Shown in pieces: positions 11,691 to 22,352 of a stretch of 64,000 nt of DNA. Position numbers and translations under genes: made by a program. Position 1 is the first letter of the stretch, and each line of letters begins with the position of its first letter. The notes beneath the pieces were generated by a model. The model worked only from the letters and a program-made list of their open reading frames with translations. It was not told the origin of the DNA and made no database searches. The stretch comes from Megalonaias nervosa. Lineage: Eukaryota > Mollusca > Bivalvia > Unionida > Unionidae. The stretch spans positions 36,585 to 100,584 of the forward strand of contig JAECUM010003193.1 of NCBI GenBank assembly GCA_016617855.1, read 5' to 3'.

Positions 11691-12117
11691 AGTAATAATA
11701 TTATATAGTACTAATATTATATAATTTAATGGAACTAATGACAATAACTGCTTAATAAAAAGGGACCATTATACTGAGTTACCTTATAGTGAGGGACAAG
11801 AGTATAAACAAGCATCTCAATGCAGAGCATAGACTCAGACCTGTCATCAAATAATGTTCAATAAATTAGAATCTGTTCTTTTTTTTGTTGTTCTATTGTT
11901 TCAAGTGAACAGACCTCACCCTGATGTCAAAGCACAGTCACTGGCCCCTATGTTATAAGAACTACACTCATCATTTCTAGTACTAAATGTTACTCCAGAA
12001 AATTGGAAATCTTCTGTTTAATGTACCAAAGTAATCTTTTGACTGGGCTAAATATTCTCAAGATATCAAGTATTAGCCTAGTAAAGTTGTATGAAGGAGG
12101 CATGATCTGCCAATGCA
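11691..12117. other. Intergenic, nothing recognised
   Basis: The sequence begins with short AT-rich palindromes ('taataatattatatagtact') and then becomes ordinary AT-rich DNA without gene signals. Confidence 0.5.
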
Positions 12118-12452
12118 TACCATATATATTCACTTATAAGATGAGTCAAACTACAAACAACAGAAACTCTGATCTTCCCTCACATAATGTGCTGGCAGAT
12201 CAGGGTATATGTTGTTTGTTCTACTGATTATTCTGAACAAATTGCGTTGACCCAGTCAGATCAAACTACAAACAACAAAGATCCTGATCTGTTTAAGCAT
12301 AATGCACCTGCAGATCAGGGTCTATGTTGTTTGTTGTACTGCTTACTTCTATCAAACTGCACAGACCAAGACCTGCCTATACATTATGTGATGGCAGAGC
12401 TGGATCTGTGCAGTTTGCATTGGACTTGACTTACAAGTGAGTATATACAGTG
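12118..12452. mobile_element. Palindromic MITE-like element M1 (335 bp)
   Basis: The left terminus 'taccatatatattcacttat' is the inverse of the right terminus around 'acaagtgagtatatacag'. Between them the core hairpin 'ctgatctg.....cataatg.....cagatcagggt' is repeated. Internal word pairs 'caaactacaaacaac' and 'tgttgtttgt' form further arms. Several small frames cover it but none is a protein I know. The element is a serial-hairpin MITE, possibly with a TA target site. Confidence 0.65.
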
Positions 12453-13288
12453 TATGAGGTATTGGCATAATAATTGGTAAAGTTATCCCTTGCAGAAATC
12501 TTGTAATAAGATCAATCCTCTGAGGTAAAAGTCTGGAGATAAGATGACAAGACAAAGTAGAACCCTGAAATCTTAACCCACCTCAGGAAGTAAAACTTCC
12601 TTGATTAATGACTATAATAACAATCACTGGTATAAAGGATGCCTTGATTAATTAAATGAAACCAGCTTGAGACATTTCCTTTCTGAGAGTAATTTAACAA
12701 AAGACTTCCTTGGCAGGAACTTGCTTTCTTTTATGAAGATCTGATTTGAAAAATTTTGCTGACAATATATAAAGCATGCATGTTCTACAGTGGAATGAAG
12801 CTGAAGATAGTCATTACACAATAATTTATCTTATTGCAAAGGTGAAAAAAGAAACCTTATTAACAACATTACAAAAGGAATAAACCATTATTTAATCAAT
12901 AAGATAAAGAGAACTGAAATGTGTAATGAACGAATAAAAAGCTGCAGGAGTCTTGAAGCAAATGGGTAAAACTTCATGACTATAGTACGGGTTCTCTATG
13001 ATTACCAACCAACATGATTGGTAGTGAATAAAATGTAAACAAACTAATGTCTTATTGGTGGTACTTCGCAGCCTACAAATGAGGTATTATGGACCAACAA
13101 GATCTATTTATCCATCTTGAATATAAGGGTTCATGTCCTACAGGAGAAATGCCACTATTTACAGTAATTTTCCATCATTTGCTCAGGCAGCAGAATGTTT
13201 CCATGTCCTGAAACCTTTGGACAAAGTAAATTAAGCAGAATAAATAATAAAACTTTTCCCTATTATTTTCCAGTTGGAATGCGGAATG

Positions 13289-13290
<2 letters not shown>
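12453..13290. other. Intergenic, nothing recognised
   Basis: AT-rich, apparently non-repetitive sequence. No gene, RNA or repeat is identified. Confidence 0.5.

Positions 13291-13339
<49 letters not shown>
13291..13339. repeat. (TA)n microsatellite
   Basis: An uninterrupted run of alternating T and A of about 49 bases. Confidence 0.95.
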
Positions 13340-13342
<3 letters not shown>

Positions 13343-14380
13343 AGTTCTTGTGCTTTGTTATGGCATATGCTGTATTAAACAGCTATTTGTAATGCTCAGT
13401 TTGGCTAATATTGTCTTTATTGATCACAACTTCTTTTTTTTAAATCTGATTTGGCCTTTTTATTATCAAATTTTAACTTACATGTACTGTGCTTTGCACT
13501 TTTTTGGCCTGTTAAAAGTGTCTTTCCTTGTGATAACCTGTCAGACAAACAATCTACTGCTTTTGTCTGCAGTTGAGGGGTATCTATTGTGTTTATTACA
13601 ACATGTGATTATTCTATCTTTGTTGGCCCTGAGCCAAAGAATTCCTGCAGCCAAGAATTTTCTGAACTCCAGTTTTCTTTTTCATCATATTCCCTGTCAT
13701 AGTGAAGCTTAGTTCTACCCTGTTTTGTTGACCTTTCATTCAACTTTTCACAATTTGGCTCTAGCTTTATAATAAAATGATCCATCCAGACATTCCATGG
13801 ATAATTCATCATAGTTGTGTATAATGGTTTCAATGAGTCCTGCAATTGTTCACAACAAAAGATTAATTGGTGAAGCCCTATCCTCCAGCCAATGAAATTC
13901 ATTCTGATGTAACCATCAAAAGATATTACTTAAACCAATATTGTCAGCTTCCATTGGTTCTATCCATAGAAGCTGTTGCTAGTTTTAGTCCCAATCAACA
14001 AATATCAGCATTCCCAATGTAAATATAAAACACACCTGTATGGTACTAAGTATGAATGTTGCTTGTGCAAACATTGCTCAGACAAAATGTTAACTACTGC
14101 GCTTTCGACTTAAGTCCACAATTTACTTGTCAATGTACAAAAGTTGCTCATCTGTAAGAACAAATTTCTGACTTGGACAATATGGACAATGAATTTCTGT
14201 ACCGCTATCTAAGACTGATTTCATCAGATAAAAATATGCAAATAAACTATTTGATTAGCATCAACCCATGTTTTGATGTTTCCAACTAATTATACGTTGT
14301 TGTAATTGTATAATTCTGTATGGCTACTTTAACTTGGTATTAATGAACAGGTACACTTTCATTATTACAAAAAACTATGG
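13340..14380. other. Unassigned stretch with a 97-codon minus-strand frame
   Basis: The minus-strand frame 13609-13902 encodes 97 residues with a charged, Trp-containing second half (for example NERSTKQGRTKLHYD, then EENS/WLQEFF-like wording). It lies in a weakly AT-rich region and overlaps a 120-codon hydrophobic plus-strand frame that is probably its shadow. I do not recognise either product. An old transposon fragment is as likely as a host exon. The rest of the stretch shows nothing. Confidence 0.3.
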
Positions 14381-14384
14381 ACTC

Positions 14385-14605
14385 CAGGAGGTCTCAAGTT
14401 TTTGCCTTTACCAATCACTGCCATCTCACCTCTGTCCACATGGGTTTGATCTCGGGTGTGGCCAATGTGAGTATGTGAGAAAGCTGCCAGTAGCTTCCTG
14501 TGGGTCAGTGGTTCTTAAGTTTTCTAAGGTTCTTCCTCCACCAGTTTTACTGGTCACAATGTATAACCTATCTTGTGCTGAGAAATGGCATTAACAACAA
14601 CAATA
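14385..14605 (+). mobile_element. SINE-like element R5
   Basis: The copy reads 'tgccatctcacctctgtcca', 'gggtttgatctcgg', 'gtgagtatgtgagaaagctg', 'ccagtagcttcctgtgggtc', then 'ggcattaacaacaac'. The reverse complement of 46655-46910 follows the same order, and its 3' end recurs at 40455-40530. The 'gggtttgatc' word resembles a tRNA box B, and the AAC-rich tail is typical of a SINE. I cannot name the family. Confidence 0.55.
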
Positions 14606-15357
14606 AGCTATTAAATAAAAATTCCTGTGTTGTATTGGGAATTGCTTGCACACACTGGTATGCAACTGTAATAAATCACCAATGTCTTTGGCTTGTTTTG
14701 AAATTAATATGGCCACACACGAATTAAGCCTATTCCTATTTTACATATTAAGCTATGGAATAGCTTTATTTACTCTGATCACTTGAACTTCATTTCAACA
14801 CATGATGATTATCTGCTATTTGAAGTAACTGAGATGGATACTCTCTTATTCAATATGGCATTTGTGGACTTCATTCAGCACTTTCTAGAGTTTGGATGAT
14901 TGGAATTAGGACTACGAAGGTTTCTGTAAATCAGATACAGGCTCTGATATCAATTTTGACAAGAGTAAGTTTGACAGTTTATCAAATTCAAATGATGCAA
15001 TCATTATGGACACAGACAATAGACTGGTAGATTCAGCTAAATTGGTTGGTTACACAGATTCAATGATGTGACAGTGAACGAATTTTCTCAGGATTTTAAA
15101 GAATGGTAAAATGGTTAAATTCAGGCTGAACTTAACATTTTCCATACTACTCTAAACTTCTCAGACAGGCCTATTTGTATAGAATCATTTAGATAATGTA
15201 TTCTATTTATAGCATGTGGTTGGCATTTATATAATGTATTCTATTTAGGGGAGTTCATGACCAAATTTCATCAAAATAAAAAGCCATGAAAAGTGGAATG
15301 AAGGAAACAAACTGGCTGTACAAAAATTCTTGGATCACTATATTTAGACTAGAATAC
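14606..15357. other. Intergenic, nothing recognised
   Basis: AT-rich sequence with a short direct repeat ('gataatgtattctatttat', near 15192 and 15233). Nothing else is seen. Confidence 0.5.
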
Positions 15358-15560
15358 AAGGAGTGTTTAAAAAGTTCTGAATATTAATAAAACGTACAAA
15401 AGAGCTCTTTATTAATGAACATATATCAGTACATCCCCTCAAAGTACTTCCCATGAACCTCTACACACTTTTTCAGTCTGATTATCCAATTATTAAATGC
15501 CATTTTGAATTCCCTTTTTGGTGTGTTGTTCAAACACTGGAAAACTTCACTTCCAACTGT
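15358..15560 (-). pseudogene. Mariner-like transposase, C-terminal remnant
   Basis: Reading the minus strand from about 15548 gives an open stretch ending FNNWIIRLKKCVEVHGKYFEG and two more residues before a stop. The pattern 'F..W..R...C...HG.YFE' just before the end is the usual tail of mariner-type transposases. The DNA then reaches 'ttcagaactttttaaacact' (reverse complement of 15357-15376), typical of an element terminus. Only about 45 codons survive. The upstream catalytic domain is absent or unrecognisable, so this is a dead fragment. Confidence 0.6.
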
Positions 15561-15904
15561 GACATACTTTCTGATTGATTGTTTCGATCTCTGACCTACA
15601 TGCAATCATTACTACAATGTTCAGCATACGTAGGAACTTTTTGATACTGTAAATATGACTTGTATTTTAAATTTCTTGAAGGAAGTGAACATTTATTCAG
15701 AAATTTAACTTGCATGCAATCCTATTTATTTTGAATATTTTTAATGAACATTCATACTGTTAATCACCCTTATTTATTATTTGTTATCATCTTTTTATAA
15801 TTTACAAAGAACATTTACATCTCCCGTTGATTGGGAACCCTCATATATATCCACCATGTTGTCTTTGTATATTTATGCTCTTAGCACTCTTTCATAATAC
15901 AACA
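15561..15904. other. Intergenic, nothing recognised
   Basis: AT-rich sequence between the transposase remnant and the retrotransposon fragment. No signals are seen. Confidence 0.5.
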
Positions 15905-16535
15905 ATTTGGGGATTGATCCCAATTACTTGGGATCAATTATCACAGATGAGGGCTCCAAACCAGAACTATTTTGCAGGATTGCTCAGACAACAGCAGCAA
16001 TAACAAGGTTGAGACCAATATGGAAAGATACCAACATTACTTTTGTTTCCAAAATAAGGCTGATGCACTCAATTGTCATATCCATCTTTCTGTATGCTTG
16101 TGAAACATGGACAACTCACATCAGATCTACAAAGAAGGATTCAAACCTTTGAAATGAGATGCCACCGCAAGATCTTGGGCACCTCATACATTGACCATGT
16201 AACCAACGAAGTCCACAACAGGATCCAATGAGCCATCAGATCCTATGAAGACCTCTTGACCACTGCAAAAAAGCACAAACTGAAGTTGTAAGGTCATGTC
16301 TCAAGATCATCTGGACTGGCAAAAACAATCTTGCAAGGCACAGTGCGAGGGTGCAGAAGAAGAGGCAGACAGAAAAAGAGGTGGGAAGACAACTTAAAGG
16401 AGTGGACAGGCATGGGATTTGGAGATTCCCAAAGGGCAGCAGAGAACAGGGAAAGATGGAGAGAATTGGTTGTAAAGTCAACTGTGGTGCCCCAATGACC
16501 TCTTACATTAAGGGATTGATGATGATGATGATTTG
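15905..16535 (+). pseudogene. Non-LTR retrotransposon, reverse transcriptase C-terminal remnant
   Basis: The plus strand encodes YLGSIITDEGSKPE, then RIAQTTAAITRL, then IFLYACETWT, the thumb and connection region that follows the catalytic motif in many non-LTR reverse transcriptases. After about 16150 the similarity continues in other frames: QRRIQTFEMRCHRKILG-like, GHVSRSSGLAKTIL and GRRRGRQ...RWEDN-like wording. At least one frameshift and several stops are present. The copy ends in a (GAT)n tail near 16517, marking its 3' end. It is 5'-truncated and inactive. The exact clade is not determined. Confidence 0.85.
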
Positions 16536-16539
16536 AGGA

Positions 16540-16970
16540 TTCTTTTTACTCATATAACTCTTTTTGTTGTGAGATATAACCTTACAATGTAGATGTGCTT
16601 TAAAATCCACAATCAACTGATCAAGAACTTCCAACTGTAAGGTGACTTTCAATCATCTGATCCTCGGTGATTTTTGATCCTAAGATTCTGATGTTGTCTC
16701 CTATAGGAAGTCTGTCATGGTGGTAGATTTATGTACTGGTGAGTTCTCCGTCATGGAATTGTATATATTTATTGTTTATATATTTGGAATAAAATGTACT
16801 CATGTTTTGTTTCTGTGTACAGCTTTATCTGAGGGTGGTATATTTATATCATATATTATTTTGATGTAGTGAGTTCGGTTCACTCCTTGATATACCTTGA
16901 GCTCACAGGCTGTGCATTGCAACATAACCAGTATACACATTACGAAAAGTCTTGTCAGTGAGCAGCCCCC
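16540..16970. other. Intergenic, nothing recognised
   Basis: AT-rich sequence after the retrotransposon tail. A 60-codon minus-strand frame (16800-16982) has no recognisable features. Confidence 0.5.
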
Positions 16971-16971
16971 T

Positions 16972-17349
16972 TTATGGTGCAATACCTCCAGCTGTAGAGA
17001 TGAATTTTAGTGAAGGGCTGAAGGGGTGATGGAGTGATAGAGTGATAGACACAGAGCTATGCTGTATCTTTGCTGTGTTTGCACCATACTGAAGGTGTTG
17101 TTTTAGCCCTGGTGCTAATTTAGGTTGGTATATACCTGGTGTGCTGCTGTCAGTGGTGATGTTGGCCCATATGGTGGTTATCTCATGGTGAGGGACCAAA
17201 GCTTCTGGACCAACAGGTCTGCAGGGAACAAAAGGGGTTCTACTGATCCTCAGGCAGACTGGGAGAGGTGGACCATTTGTTGTGGTAGCTTGACCATCCA
17301 GCAGAGTGGTGGGGCTGGAAATACCTTGTGGTTGTAAACTAGATGCCAC
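16972..17349 (-). other. Unidentified 125-codon frame in locally GC-richer DNA
   Basis: The frame is Pro-, Ser- and Thr-rich and starts MASSLQPQGISSPTTLLDGQ. Its base composition is clearly less AT-rich than the surroundings, which argues against a purely chance frame, but no domain is recognisable. A plus-strand frame across 17125-17337 is the alternative. The following 17341-17760 contains 'atatataaataaaagtttta' and ends near 'ttatcttgttaca', so the region may be the edge of an LTR element. That is a guess. Confidence 0.3.
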
Positions 17350-17840
17350 AAGATATGTCCCAGTTTATATGAACTCATTTAATGCTCTCTGAGTGGAAAC
17401 TTGTTTGAAATCATTTATCACTATCTGCTTGAAAACTTTTCATTGTTTGAGTGATTAATCATTGTTTCTTATTTGTGCTTACTTTTTAATTTCAGTTAAT
17501 TTATTATTGTTGACTATTTATTTTAAATTACATATTACAATTCATTCCAGTTAGGAATTTATCATTTTTCATTATATAAGTTATTTAACTCAGTGCGCAT
17601 CATTGTGTTACAATTTCAATGTTGGAATTCATGCGCATGAGTTTGGTGTAGGAGTTTTCTATCTTTAGTCATATATAAATAAAAGTTTTATTTTCATTAT
17701 CATTCTTAGTGTCTTCATTGTAATAATCTGACCCCAATCCAGTTTATCTTGTTACATCTTCATGGAGTAGATGGGCACCTCAGATATCAACAGATGGACT
17801 GGTTGTTTGGCAGTGTTTCACAACTTTTGCCAACACTAGA
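17350..17840 (+). other. Possible LTR-like remnant
   Basis: Features suggestive of an LTR are a TATA/AATAAA cluster ('catatataaataaaag') and a TG...CA span from 17357 to about 17756. I could not find a flanking duplication or a second copy in the window. A shared word 'gcgcatgagtttg' also occurs near 37046. Confidence 0.25.
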
Positions 17841-18157
17841 AGCATGAAAGTGTCAGGCACAGGTACTGAGAAGACCAGGCCTTTTGCATATAAATGTCAG
17901 GCACAGGTACTGAGAAGACCAGGCCTTTTGCATGAAAGTGTCAGGCACAGGTACTGAGAAGACCAGGCCTTTTGCGCGAAAGTATCAGGCACTGGTACTG
18001 AGAAGATCAGGCCTTTTGCATATAACTGTCAGGCACAGGTACTGAGAAGACCAGGCCTTTTGCATGAAAGTGTCAGGCACACGTACTGAGAAGACCAGGC
18101 CTTTTGCACTAAAGTATCAAGCACAGGTACTAAGAAGACCAGGCCTTTTGCATGAAA
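17841..18157 (+). repeat. Minisatellite, 44-bp units
   Basis: About seven units contain 'aggcacaggtactgagaaga' and 'ccaggccttttgcatgaaag', then 'tgtc'. The spacer alternates between 'catgaaagtgtc' and 'catataaatgtc' variants, suggesting a higher-order duplication. Each unit carries an AGGCCT site. Confidence 0.9.
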
Positions 18158-18159
18158 AA

Positions 18160-18455
18160 TAATGCTTACAAAACATTTTGGACTGTCTACACTGAGTGAT
18201 TTGTGGTCTCCACTCATTTTTTCTGATCCGAACTGGTAGGATATGACAAAATTGATCTAAGTCAGCCTTGATATCAGTTGGACTGTACCCTAAGAGTTCC
18301 TGGATTTTACAATACACTATTTGCACAGAATTGTTGTCCTTCTCCAACATTTTTATTTCACTGTCATTTACCTCTGTTTTTTTAAGCACTGATCTGCAGG
18401 TGTTTGGCATATTGCACATGCAGAACCAGATATGGAACATATTTCTGTCAATCAA
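18160..18455 (-). other. Unidentified minus-strand frame running into the minisatellite
   Basis: The frame 18117-18455 encodes 112 residues including VLKKTEVNDSEIKMLEKD and CKIQELLGYSPTDIKADL, a composition closer to real protein than most frames here. Its last residues are translated minisatellite. No family is recognised. It may be part of a transposon open reading frame or a lost exon. Confidence 0.3.
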
Positions 18456-18528
18456 TCAGCATTAAATTTATTAAGTGATAACAAAGTATCCTGAACTTTT
18501 CAAATACCCCTCATATCATTAATGATCA

Positions 18529-18670
18529 TTGATAATGATCCATGACCTGGACTGTAATTTTCATGCACAGTCCTTGATAATAACCCATGAACCAGACTGT
18601 AATTTTCAGGTACAGTCCTTGACAATAACCCAGGATCCAGACAGTAATTTTTATGTACAGTCCTTGATAA
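18529..18670 (+). repeat. Minisatellite, 45-bp units
   Basis: Three units read 'gataatgatccatgacctgg', 'actgtaattttcatgcacag', 'tcctt'. Because the period is a multiple of three, a spurious open frame crosses it. Confidence 0.85.
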
Positions 18671-19039
18671 TGACCAATAGTAAACTGCTGCAAGTCCTAA
18701 GTCAATTCCTTTTCATGTTTGATTCACTTATGCACACGCAACATGGATTGATAGGTTGTGTTAATTTTCTGGTCTTTAATATCAATAAACTAAACATACT
18801 GCATCCTTTCATTTCAACACAATTCTCATTTATTTTGATTATGTGCTTTCAGAAAAATAATTAAGGAAATCATTTCACAATTTCATGAGAGAATTTTTAA
18901 TTAAATTTTCCTAATTGTGCATGTGGTGTTGATAATTATTGGGTGATTTATTGATCTCTAGAAATGTTTTGCATGTTTAGTTTGCAGGATGTATTTTGCA
19001 TGTCATTAACTTTGGAAAACGCGACCCAATACATACAAA
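18671..19039. other. Intergenic, nothing recognised
   Basis: AT-rich single-copy sequence without signals. Confidence 0.5.
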
Positions 19040-19985
19040 CCTAAAGTCTCCCCTCTTCCACAATTAATAGTCACAAATTTAACTAGAGGATCTAGCCTAC
19101 ATTCTCCTGTCACACACAATTAATGTTCAAAAACATATCTAACTAGAGCATCTACATACCTACCAACAGCCTCCATTCCCCTACAATTAATGCTCAAAAC
19201 ACATCTAAGCCATCCAGTGTTCCCTTTCCCACAATTAATACTCAAAAAAACACTTCTAAGCCTCCAGTGTTCCCTTACCCACAATTAATACTCAAAAACA
19301 CATCTAAGCCTCCAGTGTTCCCTCTCTCACAATTAATGCTGAAAATGCAGGTAACTTGAGAACCCATTAGCTTACAGTCTCTTGTCTCCTATAATCAATG
19401 CTCAGAAGTACATCTAACTAGATTTTCTGCTAGTCTACAGTGTCCTCTCTCCCAAAATTAATGTTTCAAACACAGATAACTAGACGACCTACAGTCTCCT
19501 CTCTCCTACAATTAATGCTCAAAAAACATATGAAACTAGAGGTTCTACAAGTCTACAGTTTCGTCTCACCAATAATTAATGTTCAAAAACATATCTAAGT
19601 AAACAATTTACAAGTCAACAGTCTCCTATTCTACACAATTAATACTCAAAATTATATTGGACAAAAAGATCTACAAGCATACAAACAGTCTCCTCTCTTA
19701 CAAAATTAATGCCCAAAAACATATCTAACTAGAGAAGATATAAGCCTACAGTCTCATGTGCCCCACAATTAATGCCCAAAAACATATCTAACTAGAGAAG
19801 ATATAAGCCTACAGTCTCATGTGCCCCACAATTAATGCTCAAACACATATCTAACTAGAGAAGATATAAGCCTACAGTCTCATGTGCCCCACAATTAATG
19901 CTCAAAAACATATCTAACTAGAGAAGATATAGGCCTACAGTCTCATGTGCCCCACAATTAATGCTCAAAAACATATCTAACAAAG
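19040..19985 (+). repeat. Minisatellite, up to 63-bp units
   Basis: About 15-17 units share 'cacaattaatgctcaaaaac', 'atatctaactagag' and 'cctacagtctc'. The last four (from about 19680) are nearly identical 63-bp units with 'aagatataagcctacagtct'. The left units are shorter and more diverged, so the array was homogenised recently from one end. Confidence 0.85.
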
Positions 19986-20574
19986 GATCTAACTGGATAA
20001 CAATGCATTACAACTAGAAATTGTTGGAAACTCTTTTCAAATAAATCTGAAAATACTCAAGTACGTGATTGCACTGCAGTGCAGTTGGGATGTCGGCTTT
20101 CATAAAATTAATGTTTACAGCATTGCCTGAAATAATGATTACATTGTTAATAACATTTCTGACATCTCAGAATGCTGTAGCATATCAACTCCATACAGAA
20201 TCTGCATACTATGATGTGACTGTCACGTTTATCTTAAATATTAAAAAAAGAAGAAATTTATACAGTTTTAGTAACTGCTAGAACAATATTACGAAATAAA
20301 ATGATAAAATCATTGCAAGGGTATGATGCCTTGCAAAGCCATTACAGTTTTGCAACTTGAGGCAAATCACTAATGCCTTCACAAGGTGTCAGCTTTGCGG
20401 GCTTTCTGTGCTGGAATTCCAGTCTGAGGTAAATAATTGCTGTAGTAAAAATATTTACTCACCAACATATACTTGTCTTGTACCTAATGAGAAAAGTCTA
20501 TGATCTTCAACCTGTGTAAATTTTATGCATTTTAAGTAATCTTTTGGCTATTATTTTATAAAGAGGTGATGATA
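19986..20574. other. Intergenic, nothing recognised
   Basis: This holds a 70-codon plus-strand frame (20069-20281) with a hydrophobic centre but no recognisable family. Nothing else is seen. Confidence 0.45.
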
Positions 20575-21750
20575 GGGCATAATTTTCTATACATTTCTAT
20601 GTAATGGTCCTGGGGGTGATAGGATACAATGTCTTACACTTTTCTATTTAACGAATCTTGGGGTGATAGGACACAATGTTTTACACTATTCTGTGTAATG
20701 GAAATGGGGGTGACAGGGCACAATTTCCTATGCTTTTCAATTTAATGACCCTGGGGACAATAGGGCACAATGTCCTATACTTTTTTATGTAACAAACCTG
20801 AGGGTGATATGGCATAGCTTCCTATTCTTTTCTATATAATGGCCCTGAGGGTGATATGGCACAGTTTCTTATACTTTTCCATTTAATGGCCCTGAGGGTG
20901 ATATGGCACAGTTTCTTATACTTTTCCATTTAATGGCCCTGAGGGTGATATGGCACAGTTTCTTATACTTTTCCATTTAACGACCCTGAGGGTGATATGG
21001 CACAGTTTCTTATACTTTTCCATTTAATGACCCTGAGGGTGATATGGCACAGTTTCTTATACTTTTCCATTTAATGACCCTGAGGGTGATATGGCACAGT
21101 TTCTTATACTTTTCCATTTAATGACCCTGAGGGTGATATGGCACAGTTTCTTATACTTTTCCATTTAATGACCTTGAGGGTGATATGACACAGTTTCCTA
21201 TATTTTTCTCTGAAACAACCTGAGTGTGATATGGCACAGTTTCCTACATTTTTCTCTGAAACGACCTGAGTGTGATATGGCACAGTTTCTTATACTTTTC
21301 CATTTAATGACCCTGAGGTTGATATGGCACAGTTTCCTATACTGTTTCTATTTAATGACCCTGGTGATGATAGGGCACAATGTCCGATGCTTTTTCTACT
21401 TAATAACCCTGGTGATGACAGAGAACAATATCCTATGCTCTTTCTATTGTGTAATGAACCTGGTGATGATAGGACACAATGTCCTATGACTTTCTATATA
21501 ATGACCCTGAGGTTGATATGGCACAGTTTCCTATACTGTTTCTATTTAATGACCCTGGTGATGATAGGGCACAATGTCCTATGCTTTTTTATGTAACAAC
21601 TCTGGGTATAATAGGGCATAAAGTCCTATACTTCTCCTATTTAATGACCCTGGGGGTGACAGGGCACAAGGTCCTATACATTTCTTCTATGTAAGAACCC
21701 TGGGGATGACAGGGCACAATGTCCTGTACTCTTCTATGCAGCAACCCTGT
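20575..21750 (+). repeat. Minisatellite, 47-52 bp units, about 24 copies
   Basis: Units read 'atttaatgaccctgagggtg', 'atatggcacagtttcttata', 'cttttcc'. Copies 20860-21180 are almost identical 47-bp units. Flanking copies are longer and have the variants 'gatagggcacaatgtcctat' and 'ggtgatgat'. Two larger blocks (about 21320 and 21510) are duplicated, showing rearrangement above the unit level. Confidence 0.9.
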
Positions 21751-22053
21751 GGATAGTTATTTAACTTAGTGTAGCACTTGAAAATTCATATCAATGAATT
21801 TTTTGGTGGTTTTGGATTGCAAGAACCTTATTTATATACAGATCTCCATTTGTCCAAAAGTTCAATGTTCTAACATTTCCCCAAGGATTGTCCTTAAAAA
21901 GAATACACTGAAGAAAAGAATACTTGATCAAAACTGCAATTAATTCTTCATTAGCTTTTTGGAGATCTTCATGCAATTTTGAATCAAACTATTTAGAGCA
22001 ACTATTAAGCCCAGCTTGTTGCCTTTACTTTAAGTTAAAGAATGAATCTGGTT

Positions 22054-22054
<1 letters not shown>
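21751..22054. other. Intergenic, nothing recognised
   Basis: No gene, repeat or RNA signal. Confidence 0.5.
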
Positions 22055-22088
<34 letters not shown>

Positions 22089-22092
22089 AGAA
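22055..22092. repeat. (TA)n(CA)n microsatellite
   Basis: About 26 bases of TA alternation followed by about 12 of CA. Confidence 0.9.
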
Positions 22093-22159
22093 TAAATTAT
22101 CAACAAGCATGAAAGAACACGCTGTTAGGTTCCTCACCAATCTGACTTTTGCCTTAAAT

Positions 22160-22352
22160 CCAAATGTTTGTGTGTTGCTTTATGGCCCTGCAATGCAAGT
22201 AGGTTCTTTCATGCTGAGGCAATTTGAGTAAAGTGCCTTGCCCAAGGATAGACCAAGGTAGCTGACGCAGGCTGGTCCAATGGTAGGATTCAAACTTGCA
22301 CCCTTTCAGTTGTGAGTTTGGCATGCTAACCACTAAGCCACTGTGGCTCCAT
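22160..22352 (-). mobile_element. tRNA-derived SINE
   Basis: The minus strand begins near 22350 with 'ggagccacagtggcttagtg' then 'gttagcatg', matching a pol III box A. It then has 'gcaagtttgaatcct', close to a box B (22286-22299 on the plus strand). It continues through 'ttgggcaaggcactttactc' to a non-tRNA body. The separation of the boxes fits a tRNA head. The head has mismatches and a long 3' body, so it is a SINE rather than a functional tRNA gene. Confidence 0.7.

Noticed and set aside
13195..13392. 65-codon frame with an Ile-Tyr run
   Set aside because: It is a translation of the (TA)n microsatellite.
17841..21750. Possible CRISPR arrays
   Set aside because: The repeats are contiguous tandem units of 44-63 bp without unique spacers, and the genome is eukaryotic. 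These are minisatellites.
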